DNA of 64,000 nt from Halobaculum litoreum (GTDB lineage Archaea > Halobacteriota > Halobacteria > Halobacteriales > Haloferacaceae). Below the pieces are notes generated by a model that was given only the letters and a program-made list of their open reading frames with translations, was not told the origin of the DNA and searched no databases. The DNA is taken from NCBI RefSeq assembly GCF_030127125.1, contig NZ_CP126156.1, positions 1,984,001-2,048,000 on the forward strand, written 5' to 3'. The position numbers and the translations under genes were made by a program. This document shows, in pieces, positions 26,685-36,319 of this stretch; within the stretch, counting starts at the first letter, position 1, and every line of letters starts with the position of its first letter.

Positions 26685-27446
26685 TCAGTACACCGCGACG
26701 TCGTCGAAGCGGCCGTCGTAGGCGATGTGTCTCGGGTGGGTCGCCTCCATCCCCGAGAGGAACAGTCGGTCGAGCTTCCCGTAGGAGTTCTCGTAGCCGA
26801 GGTGGGCGAACTCGACGAGCCGCCGCAGCCGCGTGGCGGGGTCCGTCCGCCTGACGACCGTCCGCGGCGTCCCCGTCCTGAACGCCTCGACGAGGGCGTC
26901 CTCACCCCGGACGTCGCCCTCGAACTCGGTCCACGCCGCGCCGACGGTGCCGCGGCGGTGGGCGTACGACGAGCCGAAGCCCGGCAGGTCGAACGCCGCG
27001 GCGATCCGCGCGCCGCGGTCGTTGTGGTGGTCGAACAGCTTCGCGTTGTACGTCTCGACGGCGTCGACGCGGTCGCGGTACGCCCCCACCTCCGCCCGCG
27101 TGAGGCTCACGTTCATGAACTCCGGGTGCGGGACGAGCACGGCGGCGCCCTGCCGGTCGAACTCCGCCAGCGCCGCCTCGAAGGTGATGAAGTCGGGGAC
27201 GGGCTCGGAGAGCCCGAGCGCGAGCAGGTGGCGACGGTTCCCCCAGTCGCCGGTGAACACCTCGCGGGCGGGGACGACCGTCACCGCGTCGGTCGAGTGG
27301 CGCTCGGCGCGCGCGCGGATCTCCGGGAGCCGCGTGAAGTGCGGGGCGTACACCAGCGTGTCGATGCCGGCCTCGCGCGCCCGCTCGACGACGCGCTCGT
27401 CGAGCACCTTCACGTGCGGGTCGACCCGGGTCCGTGCTCCGGTCAC
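26685..27446 (-). CDS. PHP-domain metal-dependent phosphoesterase-like protein
   Basis: A 253-residue protein starting at GTG 27446. PHP-type elements include RVDPHVKVLDE at the N-terminus, LVYAPHFTRLPE, VVPAREVFTGDWGNRRHLLALG, VLVPHPEFMN and GSSYAHRRG. The first motif of true PHP enzymes (HxHT) is not intact here, so catalysis is uncertain; it resembles the haloarchaeal PHP-associated proteins. Convergent with the membrane hydrolase-like gene, divergent from the zinc-finger gene. Confidence 0.82.
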   Translation of the reverse strand: MTGARTRVDPHVKVLDERVVERAREAGIDTLVYAPHFTRLPEIRARAERHSTDAVTVVPAREVFTGDWGNRRHLLALGLSEPVPDFITFEAALAEFDRQGAAVLVPHPEFMNVSLTRAEVGAYRDRVDAVETYNAKLFDHHNDRGARIAAAFDLPGFGSSYAHRRGTVGAAWTEFEGDVRGEDALVEAFRTGTPRTVVRRTDPATRLRRLVEFAHLGYENSYGKLDRLFLSGMEATHPRHIAYDGRFDDVAVY

Positions 27447-27542
27447 AGGCGGACGTCGACCGGCCCGGCGGTAACGATTCCGTTTCCGGGTCGCGGTCTC
27501 GTCACGGGAACGCTTAAGCGGGCACCTCCTGTGTGGTCCGGT

Positions 27543-27842
27543 ATGTCCTCCCGGTGGGCCTGTGGCCTCGACGGGTGCGACGCGGCGTTCGACACGGTCG
27601 AGGACGCCGTCGTCCACCAGACGACCGCACACGAGCGACACGAGTGTCGGGTGTGCGGCACCGTCGTCCCCGACGGCTACTTCGCCATCCGCCACGCGTT
27701 CGACGAGCACACCCGCGCGGAGTTCGTCCGCGCGTACGAGGCCGACTCCGACGACGTGCGCGAGCGCGAGGAGATCAAAGCCGAGATCGAGGAGACCGCC
27801 GACCTCCAAGAGATCGTCGACCGGATCGACGGCTCGGTGTAG
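27543..27842 (+). CDS. Small C2H2-type zinc-finger protein (DUF7565-like)
   Basis: A 99-residue protein with two successive zinc-binding modules: C7-x4-C12 with H25/H30 (CGLDGCDAAF then VHQTTAHERHEC), and C36-x2-C39 with H50/H56 (CRVCGT then IRHAFDEH). A charged helix (DVREREEIKAEIEET) follows. Such paired C2H2 fingers are common in haloarchaea and may bind DNA or protein. The upstream AACGCTTAAGCGG (27509-27521) is a TATA-like element with dyad symmetry (GCTTAAGC). Confidence 0.8.
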   Translation: MSSRWACGLDGCDAAFDTVEDAVVHQTTAHERHECRVCGTVVPDGYFAIRHAFDEHTRAEFVRAYEADSDDVREREEIKAEIEETADLQEIVDRIDGSV

Positions 27843-27963
27843 GGGCGGCGCCGGCGCTTCTCGCGGGACGCCGCACGAACCGTACAGAAGAACCGACCGA
27901 CCGCGAGCCTACCGCTCGCCGGAGTTCCCGCGAGCAGGAGCGAACGGGAGCACGACGAGCGCG

Positions 27964-28419
27964 TCAGCGCTCGTCGGAGTCGAGCACGCGGATCTGGTCG
28001 CCGCGCACCGTCACGGGGATCGGCACCGTCGCCTCGTACAGTTCGACGGTCACCTGGTCTTTCCCCTCGTCGATGCGCTGGACCTGCGCCTTCTCGCCCT
28101 TGAACGGGCCGGCGATCAGCTCGACGATGTCGCCCTCGGCGATCCCCTCGACGTCGGGGGTCGGCGAGAGGAAGTGCTCGACCTCCGACATCGACGACTG
28201 GCCGGCCACGCCGCCGGGCCCCTCGACGAGCCCGCGGGCGTGGGGCACCTCCTCCAGCACGCGGCGGATCACGGCGTCGTCGTCGGCCTCGACCATCACG
28301 TAGCTGGTGAGCTGGTCGGGCGCGAGGACGGCGTGGATCTCGGCCATCTCCTTGCTGGCGATCATGTCGGCGACGGTGCGCTCCTGGCTCGCCGTCGTCT
28401 TCACCGAGTAGATGGGCAC
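27964..28419 (-). CDS. spt5: Transcription elongation factor Spt5 (NusG-like)
   Basis: A 151-residue archaeal Spt5: a NusG N-terminal (NGN) domain (1-85, MPIYSVKTTASQE, LAPDQLTSYVMVEAD, VPHARGLV) and a KOW domain (about 92-150, EGDIVELIAGPFKGEKAQV). It binds the RNA polymerase clamp and raises processivity. The GTG start at 28419 lies two bases from the secE stop codon. The secE-spt5 order is widely conserved in archaea and supports the call. Confidence 0.95.
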   Translation of the reverse strand: MPIYSVKTTASQERTVADMIASKEMAEIHAVLAPDQLTSYVMVEADDDAVIRRVLEEVPHARGLVEGPGGVAGQSSMSEVEHFLSPTPDVEGIAEGDIVELIAGPFKGEKAQVQRIDEGKDQVTVELYEATVPIPVTVRGDQIRVLDSDER

Positions 28420-28421
28420 CG

Positions 28422-28595
28422 TCAGATCCCTCCGGTGAACACGGACATGACCGCGAAGATGACGAACCCGAGGAAGCCCACGAGGAAGATGCCCGCGCCG
28501 GCGATCTTCGAGATCTGGGAGAACTCCTCCCAGGAGGGCGTGCTCGCCAGCTTGAGCACCCTGACGTAGCTTGTCAGGTCGTACTTGACATCCAT
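28422..28595 (-). CDS. secE: Protein translocase subunit SecE (Sec61 gamma)
   Basis: A 57-residue protein, MDVKYDLTSYVRVLKLASTP at the start, then SWEEFSQISKIAG amphipathic helix and one transmembrane helix (about 32-52, GAGIFLVGFLGFVIFAVM). This is the standard SecE/Sec61-gamma architecture, clamping SecY in the membrane. The start at 28595 has a TATA-like CTATATC (28624-28630) at 29 bp. It is followed by spt5 after 2 bp. Confidence 0.95.
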   Translation of the reverse strand: MDVKYDLTSYVRVLKLASTPSWEEFSQISKIAGAGIFLVGFLGFVIFAVMSVFTGGI

Positions 28596-28623
28596 GGTTA
28601 TCGGGCGTACTGCGCCGCTCCTT

Positions 28624-28630
28624 CTATATC
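28624..28630 (-). promoter_or_regulatory. TATA box of the secE-spt5 unit
   Basis: CTATATC (coding strand GATATAG), 29-35 bp upstream of the secE ATG, indicates that secE-spt5 can be transcribed separately from ftsZ1. Confidence 0.5.
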
Positions 28631-28792
28631 TGTTGCTCCGGCGCCGAGCGCCCCGCGCGGCCGGGAGCGGCGGGACGTGCCGTCGGCTGGCGGCGGAGGT
28701 GACGAACGGAGGGCGCTCGCCGGCGGGGCGGGGAGTCGTGGACTCCGTGGACGGACGGCCGTCGGGCGGGACCGCGACGGCGGCGGACTCGA

Positions 28793-29980
28793 CTACTCGA
28801 CGTAGTCGATGTCCTCGAGGTTGTCGCCGGCGGCCGCCTGCGCGGCCTCGTTGCGGCCGTAGATCTGCGGGGAGTCGACGCCCGTGACGACGATCATCGT
28901 GCGCATCGAGCCGTCGAGCTCCTCGTCGATGGAGGTGCCCCAGATGATCCGCGCGTCGGGGTCGATCCGGTCGTAGATCTCCTCGACGACGCCCTCGGCC
29001 TCCTCGATGCTCATGTCGGAGCCGCCGGTGACGTTGACGAGCGCGGAGTTGGCGCCGGAGATGTCGACGTCGAGCAGGGGCGACCGGAGCGCCGACTGCA
29101 CCGACTCCTGCGCCTTCGTGTCGGAGTCGGACTCGCCGAGCCCGATCATCGCGACGCCGCCCTTCTCCATGACGGTGCGGACGTCGGCGAAGTCGAGGTT
29201 GACGAGGCCGGGCTTGGTGATCAGCTCCGTGATGCCCTTCACCGAGCGCATCAGCACCTCGTCGCTGATCTTGAACGCCTGGCGGACGGGGAGCTTCCCG
29301 ACGGCGTCGAGCAGGCGGTCGTTCGGCACGACGATCACGGTGTCGGCGACGTCGCGGAGGCGCTCGAGGCCGGCCTCGGCGTTCGTGCGCCGCACCTCGC
29401 CCTCCGCCGTGAACGGCGTCGTGACGATGGCGATGGTGAGCGCGCCGATCTCGCGGGCCGCCTTCGCGACGACGGGCGCCGAGCCGGTGCCGGTGCCGCC
29501 GCCCAGCCCGGCGGTGACGAACACCATGTCCGACCCGTCGAGCGACTCGCGGATCTCCGACTGGGACTCGATGGCGGCCTCCTCGCCGACCTGCGGGAGC
29601 GACCCGGCACCGCGCCCCTGGGTCTTCTCCTGGCCCATCAGGATCTTCGTGTCCGCCTCGATGTTGACGAGGTGCTGGACGTCGGTGTTGGCGGCGACGA
29701 GCGTCGCGCCGTGGATACCCTCCTCGGCCATCCGGTTCACCGTGTTGCCGCCGGCGCCCCCGCAGCCGACGACGGTGATGTTCGTCTGGAGGTCCTTCAG
29801 GACGTCCTGCAGTTCCTCGTCGGTCATCTTGCCCGTTCGCGGGGCGTCCCCCGAGCCCGACGACCCCGCCGTGTCGTCGTTCGAGGCCGCGGCGCCGGCG
29901 TCCGCGGGAGCACCGTTGTCCCCCACGTCCCCCGACTCCTCCTCGGCCTCGTTGATCGCGTCCTCAACGATGGAGTCCAT
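28793..29980 (-). CDS. ftsZ1: Cell division GTPase FtsZ1
   Basis: A 395-residue FtsZ. After a disordered Asp/Ser-rich N-terminus (1-50) the GTPase domain has GCGGAGGN (72-79), the tubulin signature [10 protein letters not shown] (160-169) and NDRLLD. The T7-loop region near [11 protein letters not shown] completes the catalytic set. The C-terminus ([10 protein letters not shown]) follows the domain. Haloarchaea have FtsZ1 and FtsZ2. The MDSIV start and location upstream of secE-spt5 match FtsZ1, which scaffolds assembly of the division ring in Haloferax. Confidence 0.95.
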   Translation of the reverse strand: MDSIVEDAINEAEEESGDVGDNGAPADAGAAASNDDTAGSSGSGDAPRTGKMTDEELQDVLKDLQTNITVVGCGGAGGNTVNRMAEEGIHGATLVAANTDVQHLVNIEADTKILMGQEKTQGRGAGSLPQVGEEAAIESQSEIRESLDGSDMVFVTAGLGGGTGTGSAPVVAKAAREIGALTIAIVTTPFTAEGEVRRTNAEAGLERLRDVADTVIVVPNDRLLDAVGKLPVRQAFKISDEVLMRSVKGITELITKPGLVNLDFADVRTVMEKGGVAMIGLGESDSDTKAQESVQSALRSPLLDVDISGANSALVNVTGGSDMSIEEAEGVVEEIYDRIDPDARIIWGTSIDEELDGSMRTMIVVTGVDSPQIYGRNEAAQAAAGDNLEDIDYVE

Positions 29981-30007
29981 AGGTATGCGGGTGCCTTACT
30001 GACGGAG

Positions 30008-30018
30008 AGTTATTATCC
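30008..30018 (-). promoter_or_regulatory. TATA box of ftsZ1
   Basis: AGTTATTATCC on the + strand (GGATAATAACT on the coding strand), 28-38 bp before the ftsZ1 ATG. Confidence 0.5.
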
Positions 30019-30121
30019 TTCCCCCTCACGTCTTGCATCTGTCAGACGCCGTAGCGCGCCCCTACGGCGCCCTCGGAGGCGGAGACGGCGCCGCTGCGAC
30101 GCGGAAACGACGGCGTACCTG

Positions 30122-31507
30122 TCAGACGGGGAACGCCCGTTCGCGCCGCCGGCTGACGGTCTCGGGCCGGATCGTGCGCCCGTTCACCTCGACCGCCTCG
30201 CCCGACGACAGCGCCCCGAACTTCGGGCCCTCGGGAACCCCGAGCGTCGCCGCGCGCTCGGGGTCGAACGACTCCACCCGCGCGACGACCGCGTCCCCCT
30301 CGCGGGCCACCTCGTCGTACTTGCCGCGCAACACGCCCGCGAGAGCGTCCACGAGCGCGTCGTACGGGTCGGCGTCGGCGACCGGCAACACGACCCGCCC
30401 GGCCGCGCGGGTCCCCGCCTGCTCCGTCTCGAACGCGACCGCGTGCGTCTCGACGGCCGCCCGCGTCGCGTCGGCGTCGATCCCCTGCGCCTCCGCGAGC
30501 AGCTCGGCCGGGAGGTCGTCGACGCGGTAGCCGTCCGTCGGGTCCACGTCGTCGGCCGCGCGCTCGCCGAACCGGAGGCCGTCCGCGACCGGGACGAGGG
30601 CCGCCTCCAGCGCGTCGACCAGCGCCAGCGGCGTGTCGTCGACCGCGCGCACCCACGACTCGCCGACGACGCGCACGCCCCGGTCGGCCAGCGCCTCGCG
30701 CAGCACCGGGCGCTCGCCCTCGACGAGCGCGTAGTCGGCGTCGCTGGCGCGGATCGCGGCGTCGAGCACGGCCGGGTGCTCGCCGGGGTGGCCCAACTCG
30801 TCCAGTTGCCAGTCGATGCCGACGTGGCCCACGCCCCACGCCGTCTCGCGGAGCACCCGCTCGAACCGCGGGGCGTAGTGGCCGCCGCCGAAGCCGACGA
30901 CGTGCCGGGGGCGCTCGGGGTCGCCGACGGCGACGGTCGCGCCGCGCTCGGGGCCCAGCACCGCGCGGGCGACGGCGCCCGCGCCCGCCGGGTCGTCCCA
31001 CTGCGCCTCGTCGCTGCCGACCTCCGCGAACACCGCCGGCACCGCGAGGTCGGTCGGCCCGTGGTGGGTGCCCTCGATGGCGACGCCGTACCCGTCGGGC
31101 GCGTGTTCGTCGAAGCCCGCCACGAGCGCGCGCTGCACGCCCGGGCACGCGGGCGCGAACGACCCCGCCTCGCCGCCGTACTCCGCGGCGCCGAAGTTGC
31201 CCGTGAAGTGGCACGTGAGCAACGGTCCGGTGTCGCCCGCGTGCCGGGAGACGAACACGAGGTAGTCGGGCCGTCGCGAGAAGGCGGGCGTCGGGTCGTC
31301 CAGCCGGATGTGGAGGTCGTCGAACGAGCGGAGTTCGAGCCGCTCGTCCCCGTCGGCGCCCGCCCGGCCGAGGACGTGGTACGTGCCGCCGCCGTCGGCG
31401 TCGGCGCGCGAGCCGTCGGTCCGTTCGGTCCAGTCGGCCAGATCGAGCAGCCGCTCGGCGATGTGGGTGGAGGCGCGGTCCGCCCGGGAGACGACGATAC
31501 CGATCAC
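30122..31507 (-). CDS. dtdA: Archaeal D-aminoacyl-tRNA deacylase
   Basis: A 461-residue DtdA/GEK1-type enzyme that removes D-amino acids from tRNA. The N-terminal MIGIVVSRADRAS, then LVFVSRHAGDTGPLLTCH, EGTHHGPTDL and GFGGGHYAPRFERV are the zinc/substrate motifs of the archaeal deacylase. The haloarchaeal version has an extra C-terminal region of about 170 residues (FGERAADDVDPTDGYRVDD onwards), as known for this lineage. The GTG at 31507 gives the conserved start. It is the last gene downstream of the antiporter series on the same strand. Confidence 0.92.
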   Translation of the reverse strand: MIGIVVSRADRASTHIAERLLDLADWTERTDGSRADADGGGTYHVLGRAGADGDERLELRSFDDLHIRLDDPTPAFSRRPDYLVFVSRHAGDTGPLLTCHFTGNFGAAEYGGEAGSFAPACPGVQRALVAGFDEHAPDGYGVAIEGTHHGPTDLAVPAVFAEVGSDEAQWDDPAGAGAVARAVLGPERGATVAVGDPERPRHVVGFGGGHYAPRFERVLRETAWGVGHVGIDWQLDELGHPGEHPAVLDAAIRASDADYALVEGERPVLREALADRGVRVVGESWVRAVDDTPLALVDALEAALVPVADGLRFGERAADDVDPTDGYRVDDLPAELLAEAQGIDADATRAAVETHAVAFETEQAGTRAAGRVVLPVADADPYDALVDALAGVLRGKYDEVAREGDAVVARVESFDPERAATLGVPEGPKFGALSSGEAVEVNGRTIRPETVSRRRERAFPV

Positions 31508-31623
31508 TGCGCGGGTGTAGCGGACAGGCGGTGGAATACGCGTCGGTTCCGGCGGACGGGCGGCGACAGGGGACCGGGGGCGGGAGCGGGAGGGAGAACG
31601 GGAACGGAAACGGGACGGGAGCG

Positions 31624-32811
31624 TCAGTCGGCCGGCTGTTCGGAGCCGCCGCCGACCGCGTCGCTGACGGTCGAGCGGGTGAGCGAGGCGACCTGCCGGA
31701 TCTCGTCGCGGCGGGCGGCGAGGAGGCCGACGCCGAGCACCATGTACACGACGGTGAACGCCTGCAGGAGCAGGATGGAGTTGGCCTCGGCGGCCGCCTC
31801 GGTCATCGTCCGGATGAAGTAGAACTCCACGAGCACCTGCGAGAGGAACAGCGTCAACAACAGCAGCGACTCGCGGACGGAGATGTTGAAGTTGATCAGG
31901 ATCCCGAGCGCGAAGAAGCTCTGGGCGGCGGTGATCCAGATCTCGGCGGCCTGCTTCTCGTCGAACATCAACACGCCGTACTGGCCGGCGGAGATGGAGT
32001 AGACGACGACGAGCGTCCCGATGAGCAGCGTCCACTGGTTGAGCTTCGAGGAGATGAGCGCGTTGAACGCGGCCGTCGAGCGCGCCTTGTTCACGAGGTA
32101 GGCGGTGACGATCAGTTCGGGGCTCTCGGAGGCCAGCGGCGCGATCCACTGGATCATGAAGAACTCGGGGATGCCGAACTGGAGCCCCAGCGCCTCCAGC
32201 CCGTGGGCGAACGGCTCGACGGCGGTGAAGATGAGCAGGCCGGAGTAGGCGAACAGCGACAGCACCGACACGGCCCGGACGGGGAACGGCTTCGACTGGA
32301 GGTAGGCCGGCACGCCGACCTGTTCTTCGACCTCCTCGACGTCGCCGCGGACGATGACGAGGATGTACGCGACGTACAGGCCGACGAGGAACAGGGTGTC
32401 GACGGCGCCGATGCCGCCGCCCAGCGGCACGAAGAACGCGTACACCGTCGCGAGGAACAGGAACGCCACCTCCAGCGAGATGTCGCGGTCGAGCGAGACG
32501 TAGTCGCCGAGGAACTTCTCGTTGGTGACGACGTTGGCGTCGCCGCTGCCGCCGTACGCCTGGTAGACGGAGAACAGCGCGATGCCGGACCAGCCGAGCC
32601 CGATGAGGATGCGGTTGGCGCCGGTCATGTTCGCCACCGCGAGGTTGCCCGCGGCGGCGTCGCCCTGCCCCGCCTGCCACGCGTACAGCGCGTCGACGGC
32701 GTACTCGGGGGCGACCGCCAGCACCGCGAGGACGGCGATGGCGAACGCGCGCGGCACGTCCTTCTCGGCGGTCTCGGCGCCCCACGCGAGGAGGAACGAG
32801 GCGCCGAGCAC
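31624..32811 (-). CDS. Sodium/calcium exchanger-family membrane protein 1, 5' end frame-damaged
   Basis: A CaCA-superfamily antiporter of about ten helices. The two alpha-repeat motifs are VAPEYAVDALYAW...GANRILIGLG near the N-terminus and LASESPELIVTAYLVN later. The first start codon in this frame is GTG 32811, which would lose the first helix. Upstream, ATG 32951 reads MSSRLRHP and the helix ILLTLPWVLSWLTG continues the protein only if one base is added in the run of seven Cs (+ strand, 32905-32911), or if two bases are removed. I list the open part and regard the true gene as reaching 32951. Ion specificity is unknown. Confidence 0.82.
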   Translation of the reverse strand: MLGASFLLAWGAETAEKDVPRAFAIAVLAVLAVAPEYAVDALYAWQAGQGDAAAGNLAVANMTGANRILIGLGWSGIALFSVYQAYGGSGDANVVTNEKFLGDYVSLDRDISLEVAFLFLATVYAFFVPLGGGIGAVDTLFLVGLYVAYILVIVRGDVEEVEEQVGVPAYLQSKPFPVRAVSVLSLFAYSGLLIFTAVEPFAHGLEALGLQFGIPEFFMIQWIAPLASESPELIVTAYLVNKARSTAAFNALISSKLNQWTLLIGTLVVVYSISAGQYGVLMFDEKQAAEIWITAAQSFFALGILINFNISVRESLLLLTLFLSQVLVEFYFIRTMTEAAAEANSILLLQAFTVVYMVLGVGLLAARRDEIRQVASLTRSTVSDAVGGGSEQPAD

Positions 32812-33049
32812 CGCGACGCCGGCGACCCCGACGGTCGTCAGCGTCGAGAACGACTCGTTCAGCCCGGTCAGCCACGACAGGACCCACGGGAGGGTGAGCA
32901 GGATCCCCCCCGAACAGCCCCGTCAGGGGGGTGGCGAAGGCGCGAACTCATTACCCTGACGGTGCCCGCGGCGACGCCTTACTCTTGCGCTTCACCTCGA
33001 CCGCCCCGAAGCGGCGATTCCGGGCGCGTCGCCGCCGATCTCGGGTCTC

Positions 33050-34051
33050 CTACGGGACCAGCAGCCAGAAGAACACGAGGTACCCGCCCACCAGAACGGC
33101 GCCGTCGATGCGTCCGACCTCGCCGCCGCGCAGCATCACCGCGACAGCGGCCACGGTGAACGCGACGAGCGCGGGGAAGTCGAACGACTCGACGCTGACG
33201 GGGACGAACACGGGGACGACGACCGCGACCAGGCCGAGGACGGCGAGGACGTTGTAGATGTTCGACCCGACGACGTTCCCCACCGCGAACTCCGCCTGAC
33301 CACGGACGGCCGCGACGACGCTGGCGGCGAACTCCGGCAGCGACGTGCCGAACGCCAGCACCGTCAGCCCGACGAGCCGCTGGGAGAAGCCGAACTGGTA
33401 CAGGATCGACCGCCCGCCGTCCATGAGCCAGCGCGACCCGAAGAACAGCAGCGCCAGCCCGACGACGAGGAACGCGACGTGGCGCACGTCGACGCCGTCG
33501 GGGTCGACGTCGGGCATCTCCTCGACGACGCCGCCGTCGGCGACGGCGCCCGACTCGTCGACCGCGTTCGCCGCGACCCCGCCGGTCGCGCCCCGGTACA
33601 GCACGAACGTGAAGGCCGCGAGCACGAGCAGGAACACGGCGCCCTCGCCGCGCCCGATGATCCCGTCGCGGCCGAAGACGACGAGCAGCCCCGCCGCCAG
33701 CGCCATGAACGGGACGTGGCGTCGCACGACCGTCGACGACACCGACAGCGGCCGCACCAGCGCGGCGACGCCGAGCACGAGCCCGATGTTGGCGATGTTC
33801 GAGCCGATGATCGCGCCCAGCCCGAGCTGGGAGTCGCCGTCGACGCCGGAGATGACGCCGATGAACAGCTCCGGCGCCGTCGTCGCGAACGCCACGACCG
33901 TCACGCCCACCAGCGCGGCGTGGAGCCCGATCCCGAGCGCGAGCCCGGCCGCCCCCTTCACCAGCGACTCGGCACCCAGATAGAGGAAGACGACACCCAA
34001 CAGCAAGAACAGGCCGTGTTCCGTCAGAAGCACGTCGGCCAACTGTAACAT
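33050..34051 (-). CDS. Sodium/calcium exchanger-family antiporter 2
   Basis: A 333-residue protein with about ten helices and two clear alpha-repeats: TTAPELF...GSNIANIGLVLG and GTSLPEFAAS...GNVVGSNIYNVLAVLG. A short acidic loop (about 165-190) separates the halves. This is the prokaryotic YrbG/CaX-like branch of the CaCA superfamily, expected to exchange Na+ or H+ against Ca2+. It is closely similar to the next gene, indicating tandem duplication. Confidence 0.93.
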   Translation of the reverse strand: MLQLADVLLTEHGLFLLLGVVFLYLGAESLVKGAAGLALGIGLHAALVGVTVVAFATTAPELFIGVISGVDGDSQLGLGAIIGSNIANIGLVLGVAALVRPLSVSSTVVRRHVPFMALAAGLLVVFGRDGIIGRGEGAVFLLVLAAFTFVLYRGATGGVAANAVDESGAVADGGVVEEMPDVDPDGVDVRHVAFLVVGLALLFFGSRWLMDGGRSILYQFGFSQRLVGLTVLAFGTSLPEFAASVVAAVRGQAEFAVGNVVGSNIYNVLAVLGLVAVVVPVFVPVSVESFDFPALVAFTVAAVAVMLRGGEVGRIDGAVLVGGYLVFFWLLVP

Positions 34052-34150
34052 ACCTGCGACGGTTCGACCTCCCCTACTTAACGTCGCGCACCTACGTATC
34101 GATATTGAGACTATAGAGCCGGGGACCGACGGTGACGGCCGGCGGCGCGG

Positions 34151-35221
34151 TCACACGAGCAGCGAGACGTAGCCGGCGTAGCCCGCGAGGAGTCCCGCCC
34201 CCGCGACCCTGCCGACGCGCCCCCGGACCGCGAGCAGCAGGGCACAGCACGCCGTCGCCGCCAGCAACACCGGGAAGTCCGTCCCGACCACCGAGGCGGG
34301 CACGCGGATCGGCGACAGCAGCGTCAACACCCCGAGGACGGCGAGGACGTTGTAGATGTTCGACCCGACGACGTTCCCCACGGAGAAGTCGGCCTCGCCG
34401 CGGAGCGCCGAGACGAGGCTGGCCGCGAGTTCGGGGAGCGACGTCCCCAGCGCGAGGACGGTGACGCCGACGAGGCGGTCGGAGCCGCCCAGCAGGTACA
34501 GCGCCGCGGTGCCGCCCTCGACGAGCCGCCGGGCGCCGACGAGCAGGAGCGCGAGGCCGGCGCCGAGGAAGAGGAGGTCGCGCGGGTCGACCCGGGCGAG
34601 GCGACCCAGCGGCGCCGCGACGGCGGTACCCCCGTCGGCGACGACCGCCCCGGTGTCGGCGCCGTCGCCCGCGGCGGCGTCCGCGGCGTCGGGGTCGGGA
34701 TCGGAGACCCCGCGCAGCAGGACCACGGTGAACCCGGCGAGCACGAGCAGGAACACGGCGCCGTCGAGCGTGCTCAGGGTGCCGTCGGCCCCGAGCGCGA
34801 CGAGCAACACGGCGGCCGCGACCATGAACGGGAGGTGCCGGCGAACCGTCTCGCGGGAGACGGCCATCGGCCGGACGAGCGCCGACAGCCCGAGCACGAG
34901 GCAGATGTTCGCGACGTTCGACCCGACGACCGCCCCCAGCCCGATGGTGGTCGTCTTCTCGAGTTTCCCGACGACGGCGACGAACAGTTCCGGCGCCGTC
35001 GTCGCGAACGCCACGACCGTCACGCCGGCGACCGCCGCGCGGACGCCGACGTCCGTCGCCAGCCCCTTGGCCCCCGTCACGAGCGACTCCGCCCCGAGGT
35101 ACAACAGCACCACCCCGAGCAGCAGCGACACCCCGGCGCCGTCCGTCGTCAGCGCCATCCAGATCCACCGCGGGCTGGTCCGAATCTCCAACGGGGGGAG
35201 CGCCCCCGCGAGTTCCAACAT
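34151..35221 (-). CDS. Sodium/calcium exchanger-family antiporter 3
   Basis: A 356-residue paralogue of the preceding antiporter, with TTAPELF...GSNVANICLVLG and GTSLPELAAS...GNVVGSNIYNVLAVLG repeats and a long Asp/Ala-rich central loop (about 172-205). The N-terminus (MLELAGALPPLEIRTSP) precedes the first helix; an internal ATG (MALTTDGAG) is possible. It heads the same-strand series antiporter 3 - antiporter 2 - antiporter 1 - dtdA, with gaps of about 100 bp. Confidence 0.92.
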   Translation of the reverse strand: MLELAGALPPLEIRTSPRWIWMALTTDGAGVSLLLGVVLLYLGAESLVTGAKGLATDVGVRAAVAGVTVVAFATTAPELFVAVVGKLEKTTTIGLGAVVGSNVANICLVLGLSALVRPMAVSRETVRRHLPFMVAAAVLLVALGADGTLSTLDGAVFLLVLAGFTVVLLRGVSDPDPDAADAAAGDGADTGAVVADGGTAVAAPLGRLARVDPRDLLFLGAGLALLLVGARRLVEGGTAALYLLGGSDRLVGVTVLALGTSLPELAASLVSALRGEADFSVGNVVGSNIYNVLAVLGVLTLLSPIRVPASVVGTDFPVLLAATACCALLLAVRGRVGRVAGAGLLAGYAGYVSLLV

Positions 35222-35400
35222 ACCCGCCGGTGGCGGAGTCCGGTAGATAACGCTGCCCCGCCGGCTCTCAGCGCGGATATCCTCAGTCAGTAGACACGTG
35301 TGGGGTACATACCCGTCCGGAGCCGTCGCGCCGAGCCGACGATCGGCGGACCGCCGCGGCGCACGCCGTGTTTTATCGGGCGCCGCGACCGACGTAGCCC

Positions 35401-36236
35401 ATGGACGTGTACGGACTGATCGGGAACCCGGTCGGGCACTCGCTGTCGCCGCCGATGCACGAGGCCGCCTACGACGCGCTCGGGCTCGACGCGCGGTACG
35501 TCACCTTCGAGCCCGACGAGGGGGACGGCGCCGCCGCGGTCGAGGCCGCGACGACCCTCGGCGTCGCCGGCCTGAACGTGACAGTGCCGTTCAAACGGGA
35601 CGTGCTCGACGCCGTCGAGCCGGACCCCTCGCCGCGGCGGTGGGCGCGGTCAACACCGTCGACTGCACGACCGACCCGCCGCGGGGGTACAACACCGACG
35701 TGGCCGGGGTCCGACGGGCGCTCGCCCGCCACGACGCCGAGCGCGAGGGCGCCGCCGCGGTGGTCGTCGGCGCGGGCGGGGCGGGACGAGCCGCCGCGTT
35801 CGCGCTCGCGGAGGACGCCGTCACGCTCCACGTCGCGAACCGGACGGCCGAGCGAGCCGAGTCGCTCGCCGCCGAGGTGCGGACGGCCCTCCCGGACGAC
35901 CTCGACACGCCGACGACGGTGACGGCCGGCGGACTCGACAGCCTCGCCGACACGGTGCCGAACGCGGACCTGCTGGTGAACGCCACGACCGTGGGGATGG
36001 AGGCCGACGAGACGCCGGTGCCCGCCGACCTGCTCCACGCCGACCTCGCGGTGTTGGACGCGGTGTACGCCCCGCTCGACACCCGCCTGCTGCGCGACGC
36101 CCGCGCGGCCGGCGCCGTCACCGTCGACGGCGCGTGGATGCTGCTGTTCCAGGGGGTGGAGGCGTTCGAGCGGTGGACCGGCGAGGACGCGCCCGTCGCG
36201 GCGATGAACGAGGCGCTGCGCGCGGAACTGCCGTAA
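35401..36236 (+). pseudogene. aroE: Shikimate dehydrogenase, frame broken by one missing base near 35628
   Basis: The first frame gives [17 protein letters not shown] (shikimate-binding SLSP), [11 protein letters not shown] (catalytic K65) and DAVEPDP. The second frame then gives [20 protein letters not shown] (catalytic Asp), the NADP motif [15 protein letters not shown] and a normal C-terminus [15 protein letters not shown] single extra C after the CCCC at 35625-35628 restores [12 protein letters not shown] and a 278-residue protein. The enzyme reduces 3-dehydroshikimate. The break at a C run and the intact flanks favour a consensus error over decay. Confidence 0.88.
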
Positions 36237-36285
36237 CGGACACGCGTCGCCCTCACGCCGTCCGGTTTTCCCGAGTCCCGCCGCT

Positions 36286-36299
36286 GGTTTTTTAAAAGG
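36286..36299 (+). promoter_or_regulatory. T-run/TATA element between aroE and the HHH gene
   Basis: GGTTTTTTAAAAGG is 21-34 bp before the ATG at 36320. TTTAAAA is a good haloarchaeal TATA box, and the six Ts could also end transcripts from aroE. Confidence 0.5.
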
Positions 36300-36319
36300 C
36301 GCCGGCGTCGTTTCGCCAA

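Noticed and set aside
30122-32887. A continuous 921-codon minus-strand frame that would fuse the antiporter region to D-aminoacyl-tRNA deacylase.
   Set aside because: Its first half is arginine-rich shadow of the antiporter gene in the wrong frame; only the part from 31507 onwards is protein-like.
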